This document shows positions 14,490-27,600 of a stretch of DNA of 64,000 nt, in pieces. Numbering within the stretch: position 1 is the stretch's first letter; each line of letters opens with the position of its first letter. The translations under genes and the position numbers were made by a program. The stretch is from Dasyornis broadbenti (lineage: Eukaryota; Chordata; Aves; Passeriformes; Dasyornithidae), in the NCBI GenBank assembly GCA_013397935.1, contig VZRN01006641.1, positions 67,515 through 131,514 of the forward strand, given 5' to 3'. Below the pieces are notes generated by a model. It worked only from the letters and a program-made list of their open reading frames with translations. It was not told the DNA's origin and did no database searches.

Positions 14490-14510
14490 AAGGCACATAA
14501 ACTTTGGTCC
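14490..14510 (-). promoter_or_regulatory. PTBP2: Adjacent miR-133 (8-mer) and miR-124 (7-mer) seed matches
   Basis: The transcript reads GGACCAAA at 14510-14503, a full miR-133 8-mer, with one more paired G upstream. Six nucleotides further, at 14496-14490, is GTGCCTT, a miR-124 7-mer. miR-133 control of nPTB during muscle development is established in mammals, so this is probably the conserved site. The spacing would allow cooperative or competing binding. Confidence 0.65.
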
Positions 14511-15240
14511 CACCTGGTTGTCAGTTTTAGAAAACTGCCACAAAATTTCCTGCAAGCATTTGCAGCAAACTTTCTTCATCGTTGAAAAATACATGCACCA
14601 TTTCCTGAACTAGCTTGACCAGTCTGTACATGCTCAGAAATCCACAACCATATTCCATATCTTAATTACAAACTAAAGATGGCAATATATATTGAAATGC
14701 ACGTAAGTCATGTCAACTCCAAAAACATCTACGAAAAATATTCAGCCACAAACAAGACATTACTTAGTGCTGACATTTATATGATACATCCCACAAGAGT
14801 GTGTACAAAAAGGTTAAGATTCCACAATGCTTTTCACATAGGCCTCAAAGTCACAGAAGTCACTTTTTGTCCTTTAAGAAATTAATATGCTGTACCTTGT
14901 TAATTTTAACTAAAGCCTACATTCATAACTGAATCTAGACCAGAACAATGAAATACAAAAGGCCTATTTTAAAAAATAACACAAAGCAAAAAGTAACAAA
15001 AATCAAATAATGTCATTTTACTCTTTCAGCATAATGCATCTTATCCAATTAGAAAGAAAAATAAGTGACAAGCCAGCATATAAAGAAATCTATCAAGCAG
15101 GAGAAAAGAAAAAAAAAAAACTTAACCTTTTTACACACCCCTGCCTAAACATATTTAAATTATCATGTAACAATGTGCCCCAGACAACCAAATTTGCTTT
15201 TTACTAGTTATGCAATTCCAGCAGTACTAATTTTCCTTTT

Positions 15241-15248
15241 TAAGGCAC
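15241..15248 (-). promoter_or_regulatory. PTBP2: miR-124 8-mer seed match in the 3' UTR
   Basis: GTGCCTTA on the transcript strand, about 250 nt after the stop codon. It pairs with the miR-124 seed (UAAGGCAC). miR-124 is neuronal and is known to lower PTBP1; action on this PTBP2 site is inferred. Confidence 0.6.
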
Positions 15249-15500
15249 GTACGTCAACTAAGTTGAAAAAAATGTGGTATTAACTTGAAATCTTTTAAAC
15301 AAAACAATGGCTGATCTAAACAACAGCTGAACAGTTGAAATGCAGTTCATATCACTGCCTTTTTTTTTTAAACAATCGAGGAATGATAACAGCATGAAAA
15401 AAATAAAAAAAGAAGACAAACTCTGGTCCCCACTTTCCTGAACAGTCAAAAGGTGACAACACCAAACAATGCAATATACTTTCATTCTCTATATGCCTTT

Positions 15501-15630
15501 TTAAATAGTTGACTTAGAGAAGGAAACTCTCAGATGGTGACTTTCTCCCAGATTGTAGTTGTGAAGATCAATCAAAGCCTGAATAGCTTCTTCTACTGTT
15601 GACATCTGAAGAAGTGCCATCTTGTGATCT
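15501..15630 (-). CDS. PTBP2: PTBP2 exon 14, coding part (end of RRM4, stop; NAGNAG acceptor)
   Basis: 130 nt coding. The acceptor is CAGAAG, so splicing can begin at 15630 (reading Q-D-H-K) or three bases earlier, at 15633 (reading Q-R-D-H-K). It encodes [20 protein letters not shown], the last helix and strand of RRM4 ([14 protein letters not shown]) and TAA at 15503-15501. The exon continues into the 3' UTR. Confidence 0.96.
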
Positions 15631-18600
15631 CTTCTGAAACAAAATAATGGAATTAGGAACTTGAACACTACAGGGGTTGCTCCTAATGTTTACTATCTGA
15701 TAGGTAATTTTTTTTTTAAGATGTGCTGCAAAAACTTTTTTTAGAGCTGTGTGTAGAGAAGCTACTTACTGAAAAAATTTAAATGCTTTCACAGTGCCTC
15801 CAGTGTTAGCAAACAATGTGCGTAGATCCTCTTCTGCTACTGATGGTCTGCAGACAGAAAGAAGATAAGCATAATCAGGATATCATTAGTCAATTCAGTG
15901 TGTTGTGATTCACATAAATATTACTGGCTTACTGACAGTGAACACTTACGGAATATTGGACAGATGAAGTGTAGCAGAAGGAGGGAATATATTTTGAAAG
16001 TTTTTTGAACCGGGTTTCTTGAAGCGATGCAAAGGTGAATTACCAAAATCTTTAGTCAGCCCTTGGTCATCAAGTCCCTCTCGAGGTAGTTGTACCGTCT
16101 GATGTTTAGAAAGGGTAACCCGAATAATCTTTCCATACATTTTTTGTCCATTAAGATGGCTCATGGCTGAAAAAGACAAGTTTCCTCAATTGAGTGTTAC
16201 TTTTCAATAGCTTGTGGTACATCACACAAGCAAAGAAGAAAACCAATCCACCCAAACCAATCAAAGGGTCAATGTGCTAAAAGAGTAGAATCAATAACTA
16301 GGTCTGCAGACTCTTTGTGAATATTTCATTTTATTTAAGGATCATCACATATGATTCAGCTGTTGAATTCATTTAGGATATTGTGCAGACCTTCTGGAAC
16401 ACAAGCGCATGCAAAAAGATTTTGGATCTGGTGGATAACCAGAGTAAGAGACAGACTGACAAATATAAACATGCTTAGTTCACCTGATCTTACACAGCCT
16501 AATTTTCAAGTACTTAGACTAATGGGAATATAAACAGAAAACTAATCTTACCCAGCTGTGACTGGTTTCCATCAGCCATCTGTATAAGAGCACTATCTTT
16601 CTTATTGTATAAAATCTTCACACGCTGCACATCACCATAAACACCTTTTCAAAGTCAAAAGTAACCCAAAAGAAAAAGGTCATTTTAAAGCCAGTCACCT
16701 AAGTAATATATTTTGACATATCAATGGAACATTCAGACAACAACAAGATCACTCACTCAAACTCAACACACTCACAAATGAATAAAGGAGATAAAGATTT
16801 TGAATAGTGAATTTTGAAAAGAATAATTTCTGATAAACCCTCAAAGCTATATGAATGATATAAAATTAAAGACCATGCAAAATATATTAGCATGCATTAA
16901 AAGAAAATCTGTGTCTATGGAGAGATTTAAACAGCAAAAGAAAAATAGCAAAAGATTTACTACTAACTTTAAGCCAAACTGCTAGCTACAAATAAGAATT
17001 AAAGTGAAACAAAAAAACCAACCAAACAAAAACCATAAAAGCAAAATCAAATCAATAATAAAAGTATAGTGCTAACAATAACATACCGAAGAGGGTAAAC
17101 AGACTTTGGGGCGTAACCATCTTTAGAAGGAGAGAAGAGCAAGCAGCATAAGACAAGAAGAGAGAAGAGTCGAGGAAGAGCGGAGATGAACAGATCATCC
17201 ATAACGAAGGGTGGTTCCCGCAGAATGGTGAGGTGGTCATGGATCATGGTTTCAAGGCGGTTAATTGGGGCAAGTTGGTCCGAGGAACATTTTGTTCAAG
17301 CACAGAAGCATGAACATAGGGAATGAAGACAGGGAACGTAGACAAAGACAAGGAGAAGGGTAAGACAAGGAAGGGCATGGGAATTTGGGTAAAGACAAGG
17401 AAAGGGAAGTTGAACACAAAGGGAAAAGGATGAAATGGGGGAGGGAATACAGCAATGCAGAAGAAAAAAAATAAGGAAGTGGGGAACAAAAAAAAAATAA
17501 AATATAGGTCAGTACATAGGAAATGCAGGAATTTGGTCAGAAAATGGTTGGTTTATGTACTGTACAAGAAAAACTGAGTAAAATGTAGTCACCCAAGACA
17601 AATATGGGTAAAGTACATTCATATTAAGAGTAAACTACAGCATTTCATCTCAACATGAAAATAAATTAAAAAAGCATGCAATAGAAATTTTAAAATTTGA
17701 ACTTTAACTGCGTAAGCATGGCTGGTTATGAAATGCAGGCAAAATATCTTTCAAAATGGCACTCTGCTCTAAAACATTTTAACATGCAAGACTGTGGATG
17801 ACAAAACAGTACTAGATGATAAAAAGAGCTTAATGATTTACAGCGACAGAGGCCAGTTAAAAATGGAACAGCTAGACTGATACAAACGTCCCACATTTCA
17901 TACCAGCTTTCACAGCCATCAAAATAAATGTAAAGGACAGTAAAAATGCAAACCTAAATTAAACCCTTTAGATTTCAGAGTTAGCAAGAAAGATACAGTA
18001 AAGGTGAAAATGGTTTGCCACCACTTTTGTTTTTAGACAAATGAGTAACTGCAAAGAAAAAAAGAATTACTAAGAGAGACTGGAAGAGTGCCTCGTGAAG
18101 ATCTTTGGGAGGACCTTCAAAGAAAAATGTGTTAGAGTAGTTCACATAAATTAAGACTCAAAAATGTGAGATATAAGCATGGAATGAAACAGCAAACAAT
18201 TGGAAACAAAACAAATTCTAGCTTACATGATTAAAGTTATAAAGAAAAGAATAGTTGATATTTTGTAAAAATAAAGCTTTCAATTCAAATGGCAAACATG
18301 TAGTAGTTACCAAATTTTTCTTTAAAAAAAAAAAGGTAGCTGATTGTCAAAGGATATTTTAAGTTGTTAGCTACCTGGGAAAACAAATGTATTTTAAAAT
18401 AATGGCTTTAAAATAAACTTGGGGCATTATTTAAAAAAAACAGCAAAACCACTTTGAGCTTAAAATCCAAATGTAAGAGGCCAAATGCAAAGAAATTATA
18501 AAATACTGACAAATGAAGTGTGACTAAAGAGGGGGAAAAAAAAAGAGTTAAATTGTTTCACTGACCTCTTCATTTAAATTGCTAACCAGGAGGACTGTAT

Positions 18601-21600
18601 TGCCACCAGCTGAAACTCCAGGCATTCCCACACGGCCAGCAGCAGCAGCTGCAGCTGCAGCAGCAGCATTTGGAATAGCCAAAGGACTCAGAGCTCCTGG
18701 AACAGCTGCAACAGGAAGCCCTAATTTTAAAATAAAGCATATTTTACGAAACACACACAAGTCGTAAAAAAAAAAAGTTCCTATATCAGTTACTAGTGCT
18801 GCAAACACCACTCTACACAGTAGGACATCCCACTAAAAGTCATCTAAAGGGTTGCGAAATTGGTTGCTAAATTAACATAAATGTAGAAAACTTTTTTCTT
18901 CAGATCAAGTTTGCAAAGCTATGAGATGTAAAAAGTACTTGCTATTCAAATAACCATTATTGTGCACCAAAACTGATTCCATTGCACTCCAAAATGCTTG
19001 AAGTGTCCAGTTTATAAAAATGGTCTGAAGTAAATGTTGATTAAATCACTAAGAATAAACACTAATTGCGCTCTCTGCATCGTTACATCCTTATTTTCCA
19101 TCATCGTTTGTGAGACATTCCTCAGTTCAACCTGATGCTTGGCTAAATATCCAACAGTGGAGCTGGTCATGTGAAGAGGTTTACATCTCTCACTGCCTTA
19201 GCATGAGGTGGGGAGGCAACCTTCTAAATTCAAGATTTAACATGCTCTATGCCTTTTGTAATCCAATTCTCTGAAGAAGCATGTTACCCTTAGCTAAAGC
19301 TTCAGTTGTGCTTTTGTTTTCTTCTTCCAAGGGAACTCGGACCCTGCAGAGACATGGTGGGTTTGTCTGGTCAAGTCACTGGGTTCTGAGATGAGTGTGC
19401 TACTCCCAGGATTCATGAAAGGTTCTTGTGATACATATGCACTATACATAATTTATATAGGAACAGCTTTATTGTATTTGATCAAGATTGTATTTGCGCA
19501 TTATGCAGTGTTCAGTAAAAGAGCACTGGTTTATCAAAATACTTTTCCAGGATGGTAAAACATGACATATGTCCACCTGAAGAAAATACAATTTATTTTA
19601 TATTAGATCAATAGCAATCACTTAAGTTTTAGAAAATGACAAGCTACCAGGTCTTACTAGAGCATATCCTATCTTCTAGTATGTCTGTACACCTCTCCCT
19701 AACTTTAGCAACTTTAACCCAGTCCAGCATTTCTAGGAATAAAGAAATCTAAAGACTTCTGAAGTTTTTATGGTTCTTTCCATAGCTGGGCATGGCACAG
19801 CTGAGTAACTCATACTTTAAGAGACAAAATTCTCCATGGCATCAGACTCTCCCAAAGACATTGTTTGGTCCCACTGAAGAAGTTAAAAACAATGATTAAT
19901 TGAACACCATTCCTATAAAAGTATTTTCAATTATTATCCTTCAAAATTATTAGCAAGAATCTTAAAAGGGGAATTAGTGGAAAGTGCTAAGAAAAAATGG
20001 CAGCAATGACAGCAAGGGATAAAGCTCTGGGAGCCCTAAGCATAACAATATATTTTCAGCTGTAGTATTAAATATCTAAATTGTGAGTAAAGTATTATAA
20101 ATGCAAATACTAATATGAAATAAGTAGTTCTTATATAAAATATTTTGTTGTGGTTCAGTATAATACAGCACTTGTTTATACAAAGCTTTTTTTCTGGAAC
20201 ATCTGTAACTTTTTTTGGGGGGGGGAAGACGAAGGAGAATATATCTATTGTTTTATATGTGAAGTACAAAAAACAGAAGAAAAAAAAATTTGCTTCTGAT
20301 AATTCAGTTGAAACCAGCTCATTTGTCCACTAGTAATTTTCTCCTTCTTCAAAAGTTATTAAGACTCATTGAAAATTGTCCAATTTACGGTCTCAAAGAT
20401 TTTTGAAACCTTATTTTATCACAGGTGAGGATGTAGTAGATGAATGACTGATGATGCATGCAGGCTAGATCATCTATTTGATTGATATGTTTTTATCTGA
20501 TTACATAGCACACACAGATCTCGTTTTTTGAAAAGGTCAGACAAATTACAAAGCCATAGCAAACAGAATTCTTGGTCTGCAGTCTCCACTGTACTTCAAT
20601 TTGCCATTCTGATTTAAGCAACTAAAAGCTTTCTAACAAAAATAAGAAAAGTTTCACTTATGATTAAGTTATCATGTAACACACTTTTTAGGACTTACCT
20701 GAAACTATTTAGAAACGTTAGCTACTTTGTCAACATGATCCACTAGTATTAGAAACCTTTGTCGCTAGCTTTATTTTAGCTTCCAGCAATTACAGATAAC
20801 AGGTTTTTTTCCCAGGATATTAATGAAAACATACAAATATTATACACCTTCTTTCTAGCCTTTTGAGGCCCATTCCGCAATGAAGTTAAAATAAATACAT
20901 TATTTATTCCCCCTCAGCTTACCCTTTTTTGCGTGACTTCTGAAATGCAAACTAGTAATGCCATTTTCATAGTAGGCAAATTGAAGGTATACTAAAAGTA
21001 TATTATGAACTTCTGTGAAAACCATAGGCACTGGTAGTCATCTTCATGCAGGTAAGCAAAACTGACCAAGAATTGAATTAATGAACCTGTTATGAACCCC
21101 TTTTTGTGGCTCTGTGTCAAGTAATCACCATGTGCTTGTACTAGTTCCTGTCCTGCTTCTTATAGCTTTGGGGGAGATAGCAGTTTAACATCTCTGCTTA
21201 ACAGCTCACAAAGCTACAAGCTACTACACTACATCATAAAGTTACGTTTACTGAAGAGAAGCAGTAACTTCATCCAGAAGGAAACCAAGATATATAATGG
21301 TTTAGTATTAATGCAGATTTAAGCACCAAAACTAGCAAGACTTACATCCTGTCACTAAAACTCAACTCACAAAATTATGTTAAACATAAATCTCAGTTTT
21401 GACATATGACTTGCAGTATACTCTTAAAAAACCAACAACAAAAAGGCACCCAAGTTTTGTACAAGTCTGCAGCATGTAAGAGTAACAGAAGAGAAAGGAA
21501 GAAGTGAGTCCTTACTGCATTTTCTGTCAACAATCTCATGATATACATACAAGAGATCAGCTAGAGCAAGAATTTTTACAGGAATTCCATAGGTCCATCT

Positions 21601-24600
21601 GATGGTATTCTTTTTGAGCATGCAAAAGAACCTGAAGAACAGCACACTAAACTCAAAATGGAGCTTCACTCTTTCATGGGGAAACATGCCCTCTGGGAAT
21701 CACACATGAATACGGCACAGCAGACTCTCAGCATATGCTGAAGACATCTTTATCAACATTACAGAAAGAAATTCTATATCAAACAGAAGGAAATAAACAT
21801 TAAGATTAAAAAAAATTAGGAGGAAGGTTGCTGCTATCATTTTTCCATACTTCACACATCAGAGTTTGCAAATCTCCATGACTCTCTGAACTTTTAAGCC
21901 TTCCCATCCTTCTCCTTTTGAGTATTTGAATAAATGCAACTATAAATTGTATGCATGAACATCCTTTTTAATTTTTGATATTTTTGTGTCCTTTGTGCTC
22001 TTATTTACATCATTTATATTTTGTGCCTTTTTACACACTAAGCAGCCCAGGATGAGCTGTTCTTCCTGTTCTTCCATATTCAAACAAGCACCATTCCCAC
22101 TTTGATGATTATCCTAATGACTAAGGTACCAACAGTACTATGGAGTCCTTTTTTTTGAAGTTTTTCAACTATAGAACTCAAATTCTATAAAACCAGAAAA
22201 AAGTCATCTAGAAAAAAAATGAACAATAACAACAAAAAAAATCCCTGTACCAACCATCCCCATTTGACAGATGATGAAGAGTTAACTATATACCAAGGTC
22301 ACCCAACCAGCCACGAGAAGAGTTAGAAAATGCACCCAGGTCCCTTAAGTCTCTTTTGAAACAATGAATGTTTTTACAGAAGAAAAAGCCAACATGACAA
22401 AATATCTCCACTATTCATCAAAATAAACATGACTGACTGCACTGATGCTCTGAAAATGTTCCATGGCTGCAACGAAAGCCACTCAAGTTTGTGTACCTTT
22501 TATTTTTATGCTGCTTGTAAAAGCAGTGCACATAAGGAGGTCCATACAAGGAGTAAGAATTTAAATATTTAGTTAGCTATTGTGACTGTCATCTTCGTAA
22601 TTTTTTTAGAAATTATTTTTAATATACACAAAAGAATGAGTGATTAAAATCAAAATGTTAGAAAACTTAAGTAGTTTTGCAGACAAAAATCAAAAGTATC
22701 TAAGTGACTTTCAGGCCTAAAGTACTAGATCATAAAGTCTGCTAAAGTCACTTGGATAACTGCAGAAAGTACAGTAATCTCAATTAAACATATCCATAGT
22801 AATGCAATGATCCAAGCATCTGTAGTGTGATTTCACCATGCTAAGCAAATTAGATTGTTAATCAGATGCACACTGTAAGTATAAGGAAATACATTAGTAC
22901 GCCTGAGACTAGAAATCAACTCCTCAGGATTCAGGAAAATGTCAGAACTAGAGTTACATAAGTAGTGCTGCATTTGGCACTGTTTAATAACTCATGAATC
23001 TTTACTCTCTCCTCTCCCAAATCCCTGCCTTACAATACCTAATATTATAGGTTCTCATTAATAAGCAGCTTTACTTTGCTTTTGTCTACTTACTACTCAC
23101 AGTGCAGCCCCATGTCTATGTTCTAGTCATTGTAAGTTGACAAAAGAATAACTGCCTCAAGGGTGTCTCTACAGCACTCATCTCTACATTGTTAAACTTC
23201 TCCACAAACACTCATTCACCTTTCCAATGGATGCAAGAAATGAGAGATTTAAATTTTTAAATTTTGGGAAGTTAAAAGAGAAAAAAAGAAAAACTTTAGC
23301 TATAGTTTTTTCTGAGACTTTAAATTCTTACAGTATTTTTTATTTCCCAAAACTTTTGCTGCAGCTGCAACTGATATCTCATTTTGGAAGTCCTACTGAA
23401 AATGTGAAGTCAAGTGCTCTGGAATTCGAGGGAATTGGGTTTTCGTATACTTTACAACTAGCTATAAAATGTATCCTTCAAGTAACCTGATTTCAGAAAA
23501 GGGGTAAATACAGCGCAACATTCAGTAGCCCTAGCTACAATATTTACCTCTTCCTGGGCTCACATTATTCACCAAGTGCTTTCTATCTTTCATAACAGAG
23601 AGGAAAGGCTCCTCTTTCCTACATTAACTCAAAAACTTACTTCAATTTGGCCCAGACTGTACAAAAAACCATGAAATCTATGTTGTTCTTATGTTTTCTT
23701 CAGAACAAAAATGGGAAATTATGAAAGAAAAAAATAAGAAAGACTAAGTGGGAAGAACAATGATCACAACATAATAAATCAGCTTTTATAAAAGTAAGGA
23801 TTCTATATCTGAGTGCTATTACATTTTAAAGAGTGAAAGGTGTTTTCACCAAAAAACAATTTGACAGGAGTAGGAGTATGCACTGATTATTTTGGTAATA
23901 GTCAGAAGATAGATATATCTGTACCCTTCTCAGAGCATTTCACCAACTTCTGATGAACTCAAAGGCTGACAGGATACTAGAACTCATATACCAGAGCACT
24001 AGAAGTGCAACTACACATTTTTTTTCTTCTATTCACAGAAACTACAGGCTAGCACCATAGGGTTTGGGTTTTCTAAGCAAAGAGCATAAACTTTCCTCCT
24101 TGAAGGAAATCAGCAAAATGTTATTTTCATAATCTGATCTTACAAATAAATATTAGCAGGAAGAAATCATGCAACTCATGTTGAGTCTCTCTCACAAACT
24201 TGCTGGAAAGGTGGGCAAGGTGGCCATAGAAGGGAACATATGAAAGAGGGAAAGACAGATTTCACGATAACAGCTGAACTAACTTGACTTTTTCTAATAC
24301 TTTGTGCATTTGTCACTTTGTTATGCATGTTTTCATTCATTTCTTGCAGTACTTCTAAAGACAAAATAATTATGTTACTACAATTCAGATCACGATATAG
24401 ACTGAACCCTGAATGGGCCTTTGGACATTACTGCAATTTAAGTTGTTAGAAGGATTAATGAATATTTTCATGAAGTGACTTTGCAATACAGAAGAATGTC
24501 AACGTCATACCTAGAAGAGAGGTCTCCTTTGCAAATGCTGCAGCAATGGCTGGGTCCAGCGTTGGCTGACCATCACCAGATGGAAGGTCAGGACGAGTGT

Positions 24601-27600
24601 AGTCCCTGCTTTTATCGTTGTTGTACTTGACATTCAAATTCACCAATTTGGAAAAATCAATTCGTAGTGTACAGCAAGCATTATAAATATTTTGACCATC
24701 TAAGGCCTGCAAAAGAGATCACAATTTGTTTCAATGACACATAATACAGATTGGTTGCACAAAGTTGGGTATTTGGGTTTTTTTTTTTTTCAAGGTCAGC
24801 ATATAGATATTTATCCACCTTACTGTCTAGCCTAAAACCAATTAAAATGCATTAACCTCTCAACATGATTCCAGGAAGCCCGATGTTCCCTTCTTTTACC
24901 TAGAAATGGTTTTTATGCATCAAAGTAGCAAGAGATATTCTAACATTGTCAAACTCAAATTTTGTCGAATACAGCTAATTAACCTGCATTCCATAGCAGA
25001 GCTTAAATTCAGACAAAATGCCAAATAGATTTCTCAAAGTAAAAAAAAAATAAAATAAAATTCAAGAATCTCACAAGTACTCTTTTACATGGAAAACTGA
25101 CCGATAAGGAAAAAATAAAATCTAGACTTAACTGCCATTTTAGACGGCCATCTGTTAAGATATAATATATTCATTGTTCCTGCATTTTTTCATTCTCCCC
25201 TTAAAGGTAATTAGTGCCAAAATTGAAAGGAAAGCAACTTTAACTGCTAACCTGATGTTACTAACACTCTTTTTTAGAAGTCCCATTTTCACAATTAATT
25301 GGTACTTCTGAAAGAATGCTTATTAACATGACACCACTTAGTACTCTATGAAAACACTCTTTAAAAAGGCCAACACACACATATATATGTATGTTTTCTC
25401 CATCTTCATTATTTACCAGCCAAGTTGATATACCTGGATTAGAGTCCATTTACATTTTGGGCATATCTTCCTTTGACTCAAAGCACTAACAGTTAAATAT
25501 GAGAGACTTAAAAACACGGAAACTTTTGCAACAAAGTCAATTTAATTCTTAAGGTATGCTAGGAAGTGAAGATACAGCTCATCTTAAAAACTAGAATTCC
25601 ATCAAGTCATTATGTTAAACATAAAACTATCTTATATACATACATGCTGGAAAAAACAAACCACATTTTCAAATACAAACAACAGATCTTTTATTTCAGT
25701 GTTTGGACTGAAATGTTGGCCTGAAATGTACCACTTCTGGACATCAGCTAGCTGTTGCAGTTAGCTGGGTTACATCTGCAGTGTACTTTCCAACACATTC
25801 AAGTTTTGGTATGGCTTACTATTTTGAGCTAAGCACTGCACAAACCTTGTGTGCCTGTTGGCTATGGAAGCAAGATCGCTTTTTTCACACAGTGATGCAT
25901 CCGGAAACTGAACATCTTGCAGACACCCCTCTGCTAGGCCTGGCCTAGCAAGGCTGTCCCTACAAAATGTATCATCACAGCTGACATCTCCAAGGCTCAT
26001 GAAATCACTTAAAAGAACTACCACCATTAGCAGTCAATGTAAAAGAACATGTAAGTCAACATAATTATTTTGCCATAGCTTAGAAGTTCTAAAAACATAC
26101 AGAACTAAAAAACCTACAGAAACTAGTAAATCTAGACACTGTATCAACAAAAACTTAGAAATTACAGAGAAACTCCAAAATACTTAAAACTCAGCTTAAA
26201 AAATGCTTTATACAATACTAGCAAAGCAAAATCTACTGTCCTTGGATTAATTCTGTATTGTTGGGGTGGTGGTGGGCACCACTATTACAGCATACAGAAT
26301 TTGCTAGCTCTTTTATAGACGGTGACAAAGCAGAATCCAAGACTCCTAATGTTGGTATTTGGGAAAAGAGTATCACTTGAACACTTACACCTAAAAAACT
26401 TTACACTGAGAATCAGCCATCACTTTTAGAAGACTTCCTACCTTCTAAAATCCACTAAGATATGAATTAGAGGAAGGTCCAATTTACACAGCCAGGGCTT
26501 ACATATTGTCAAATACAATGCCACTGCCCATCAAGGGAATACCCATCCCCATAATGAAAAAAACAGGTACGAATGAGACTGAAAAGCTGCATTCTTTAGC
26601 TTTGTCTGAATCACAGGGCCCATCACAATTCACACTACACCTCTGTGTAGAGACTGTAAATATACTGACTTGTGGCTGGTAGAAGGCTGTTAAGTTGATG
26701 AAAATATTTTAGACTTAAAATTAGCAAACTAAGATATATCCGTGTTTATAGTTTCCAGAGTAGTCAGTGTTTAAAAGGAGCTATATGAGTAACTAAAACT
26801 TCTACTGAAACAGCAAAAACTCTTTCTGATAAACTCAAAGTACGCAGAAGTACAATAAAAGGTACTGCAGAAGAGAAATCCCTTGCAGCTAAGACACAGT
26901 TAGGCTGAAAGAACATTGTGAACCAGAAAGGAAGGAGATGAAGTCTTAATGAGCACTGTAGTAAAACTCTAGGAAAGGCATCAAGTATTAAAACCAAAAA
27001 AACCTCACCCCAACCACCTCTACCAACAGCATCATACACCTCTAACAATGCAAGAAAGATTCTCACCAACTAGCATTTTTTCAAGATTAATTGTTCACGT
27101 GTAAAGTCACAACTGTGAATGTGTGTCCTGAGCTCCTTCTTGTCGAGCAAAAGAATGTACAACAAACCCTAAAACCCTGCTCCTCCCACAGACATCCTCA
27201 AAATAATGAGACCAGCCATACTGCTAGTGAATGTACATACCATCATCATCTCCAAGAACTCTACTTACTGCTAAGAAACTTCTATTTTGAGTATTTAAAA
27301 AATACATTCACACATGATAGCATACCACACCACACACAGGCCAAACCAAGGAGATCAAGTATCATGAGACCCTTCTACAAATGAGAGTACCATTCTTCAT
27401 CTTGCCTGTGCCAGCAAACCCAAAAAACTAAAAACAAGATCTTTAGCAGAGCGTAAGAGCTAAAGGCATTAAAAAATCCCCAAGCCCAAGGAAGCAATAC
27501 TTACAAAACATACTCAAGCTCAAATAAGTACCTCAAAGTAACTGAAGATTATATGGTAAATGTCGCTTGGGAGAGGTGTGTTGCAAGTGCATCATACAGA

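Larger units (their letters stand above)
12930..15500 (-). other. PTBP2: PTBP2 3' UTR (extent inferred)
   Basis: AT-rich, non-coding DNA following the stop codon on the minus strand. The end is not certain: candidate poly(A) signals at 14076-14071 and 12952-12947 give UTRs of about 1.4 and 2.6 kb. It contains an 8-mer miR-124 match at 15248-15241, a 7-mer at 14496-14490, and an 8-mer miR-133 match at 14510-14503. No open frame in it resembles a protein. Confidence 0.65.
15631..18565 (-). other. PTBP2: PTBP2 introns 9 to 13 (3' exon cluster)
   Basis: Five short introns: intron 13 (15631-15769), intron 12 (15848-15949, 102 nt), intron 11 (16167-16551), intron 10 (16645-17086) and intron 9 (17121-18565). 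They are compact compared with the 5' introns. Intron 9 carries the pyrimidine-rich control region next to exon 10. I see no interspersed repeats in them. Confidence 0.9.

Noticed and set aside
17244..17489. Phe/Pro/Leu-rich open frame on the minus strand
   Set aside because: It is the translation of the pyrimidine-rich control region before exon 10, not a protein.
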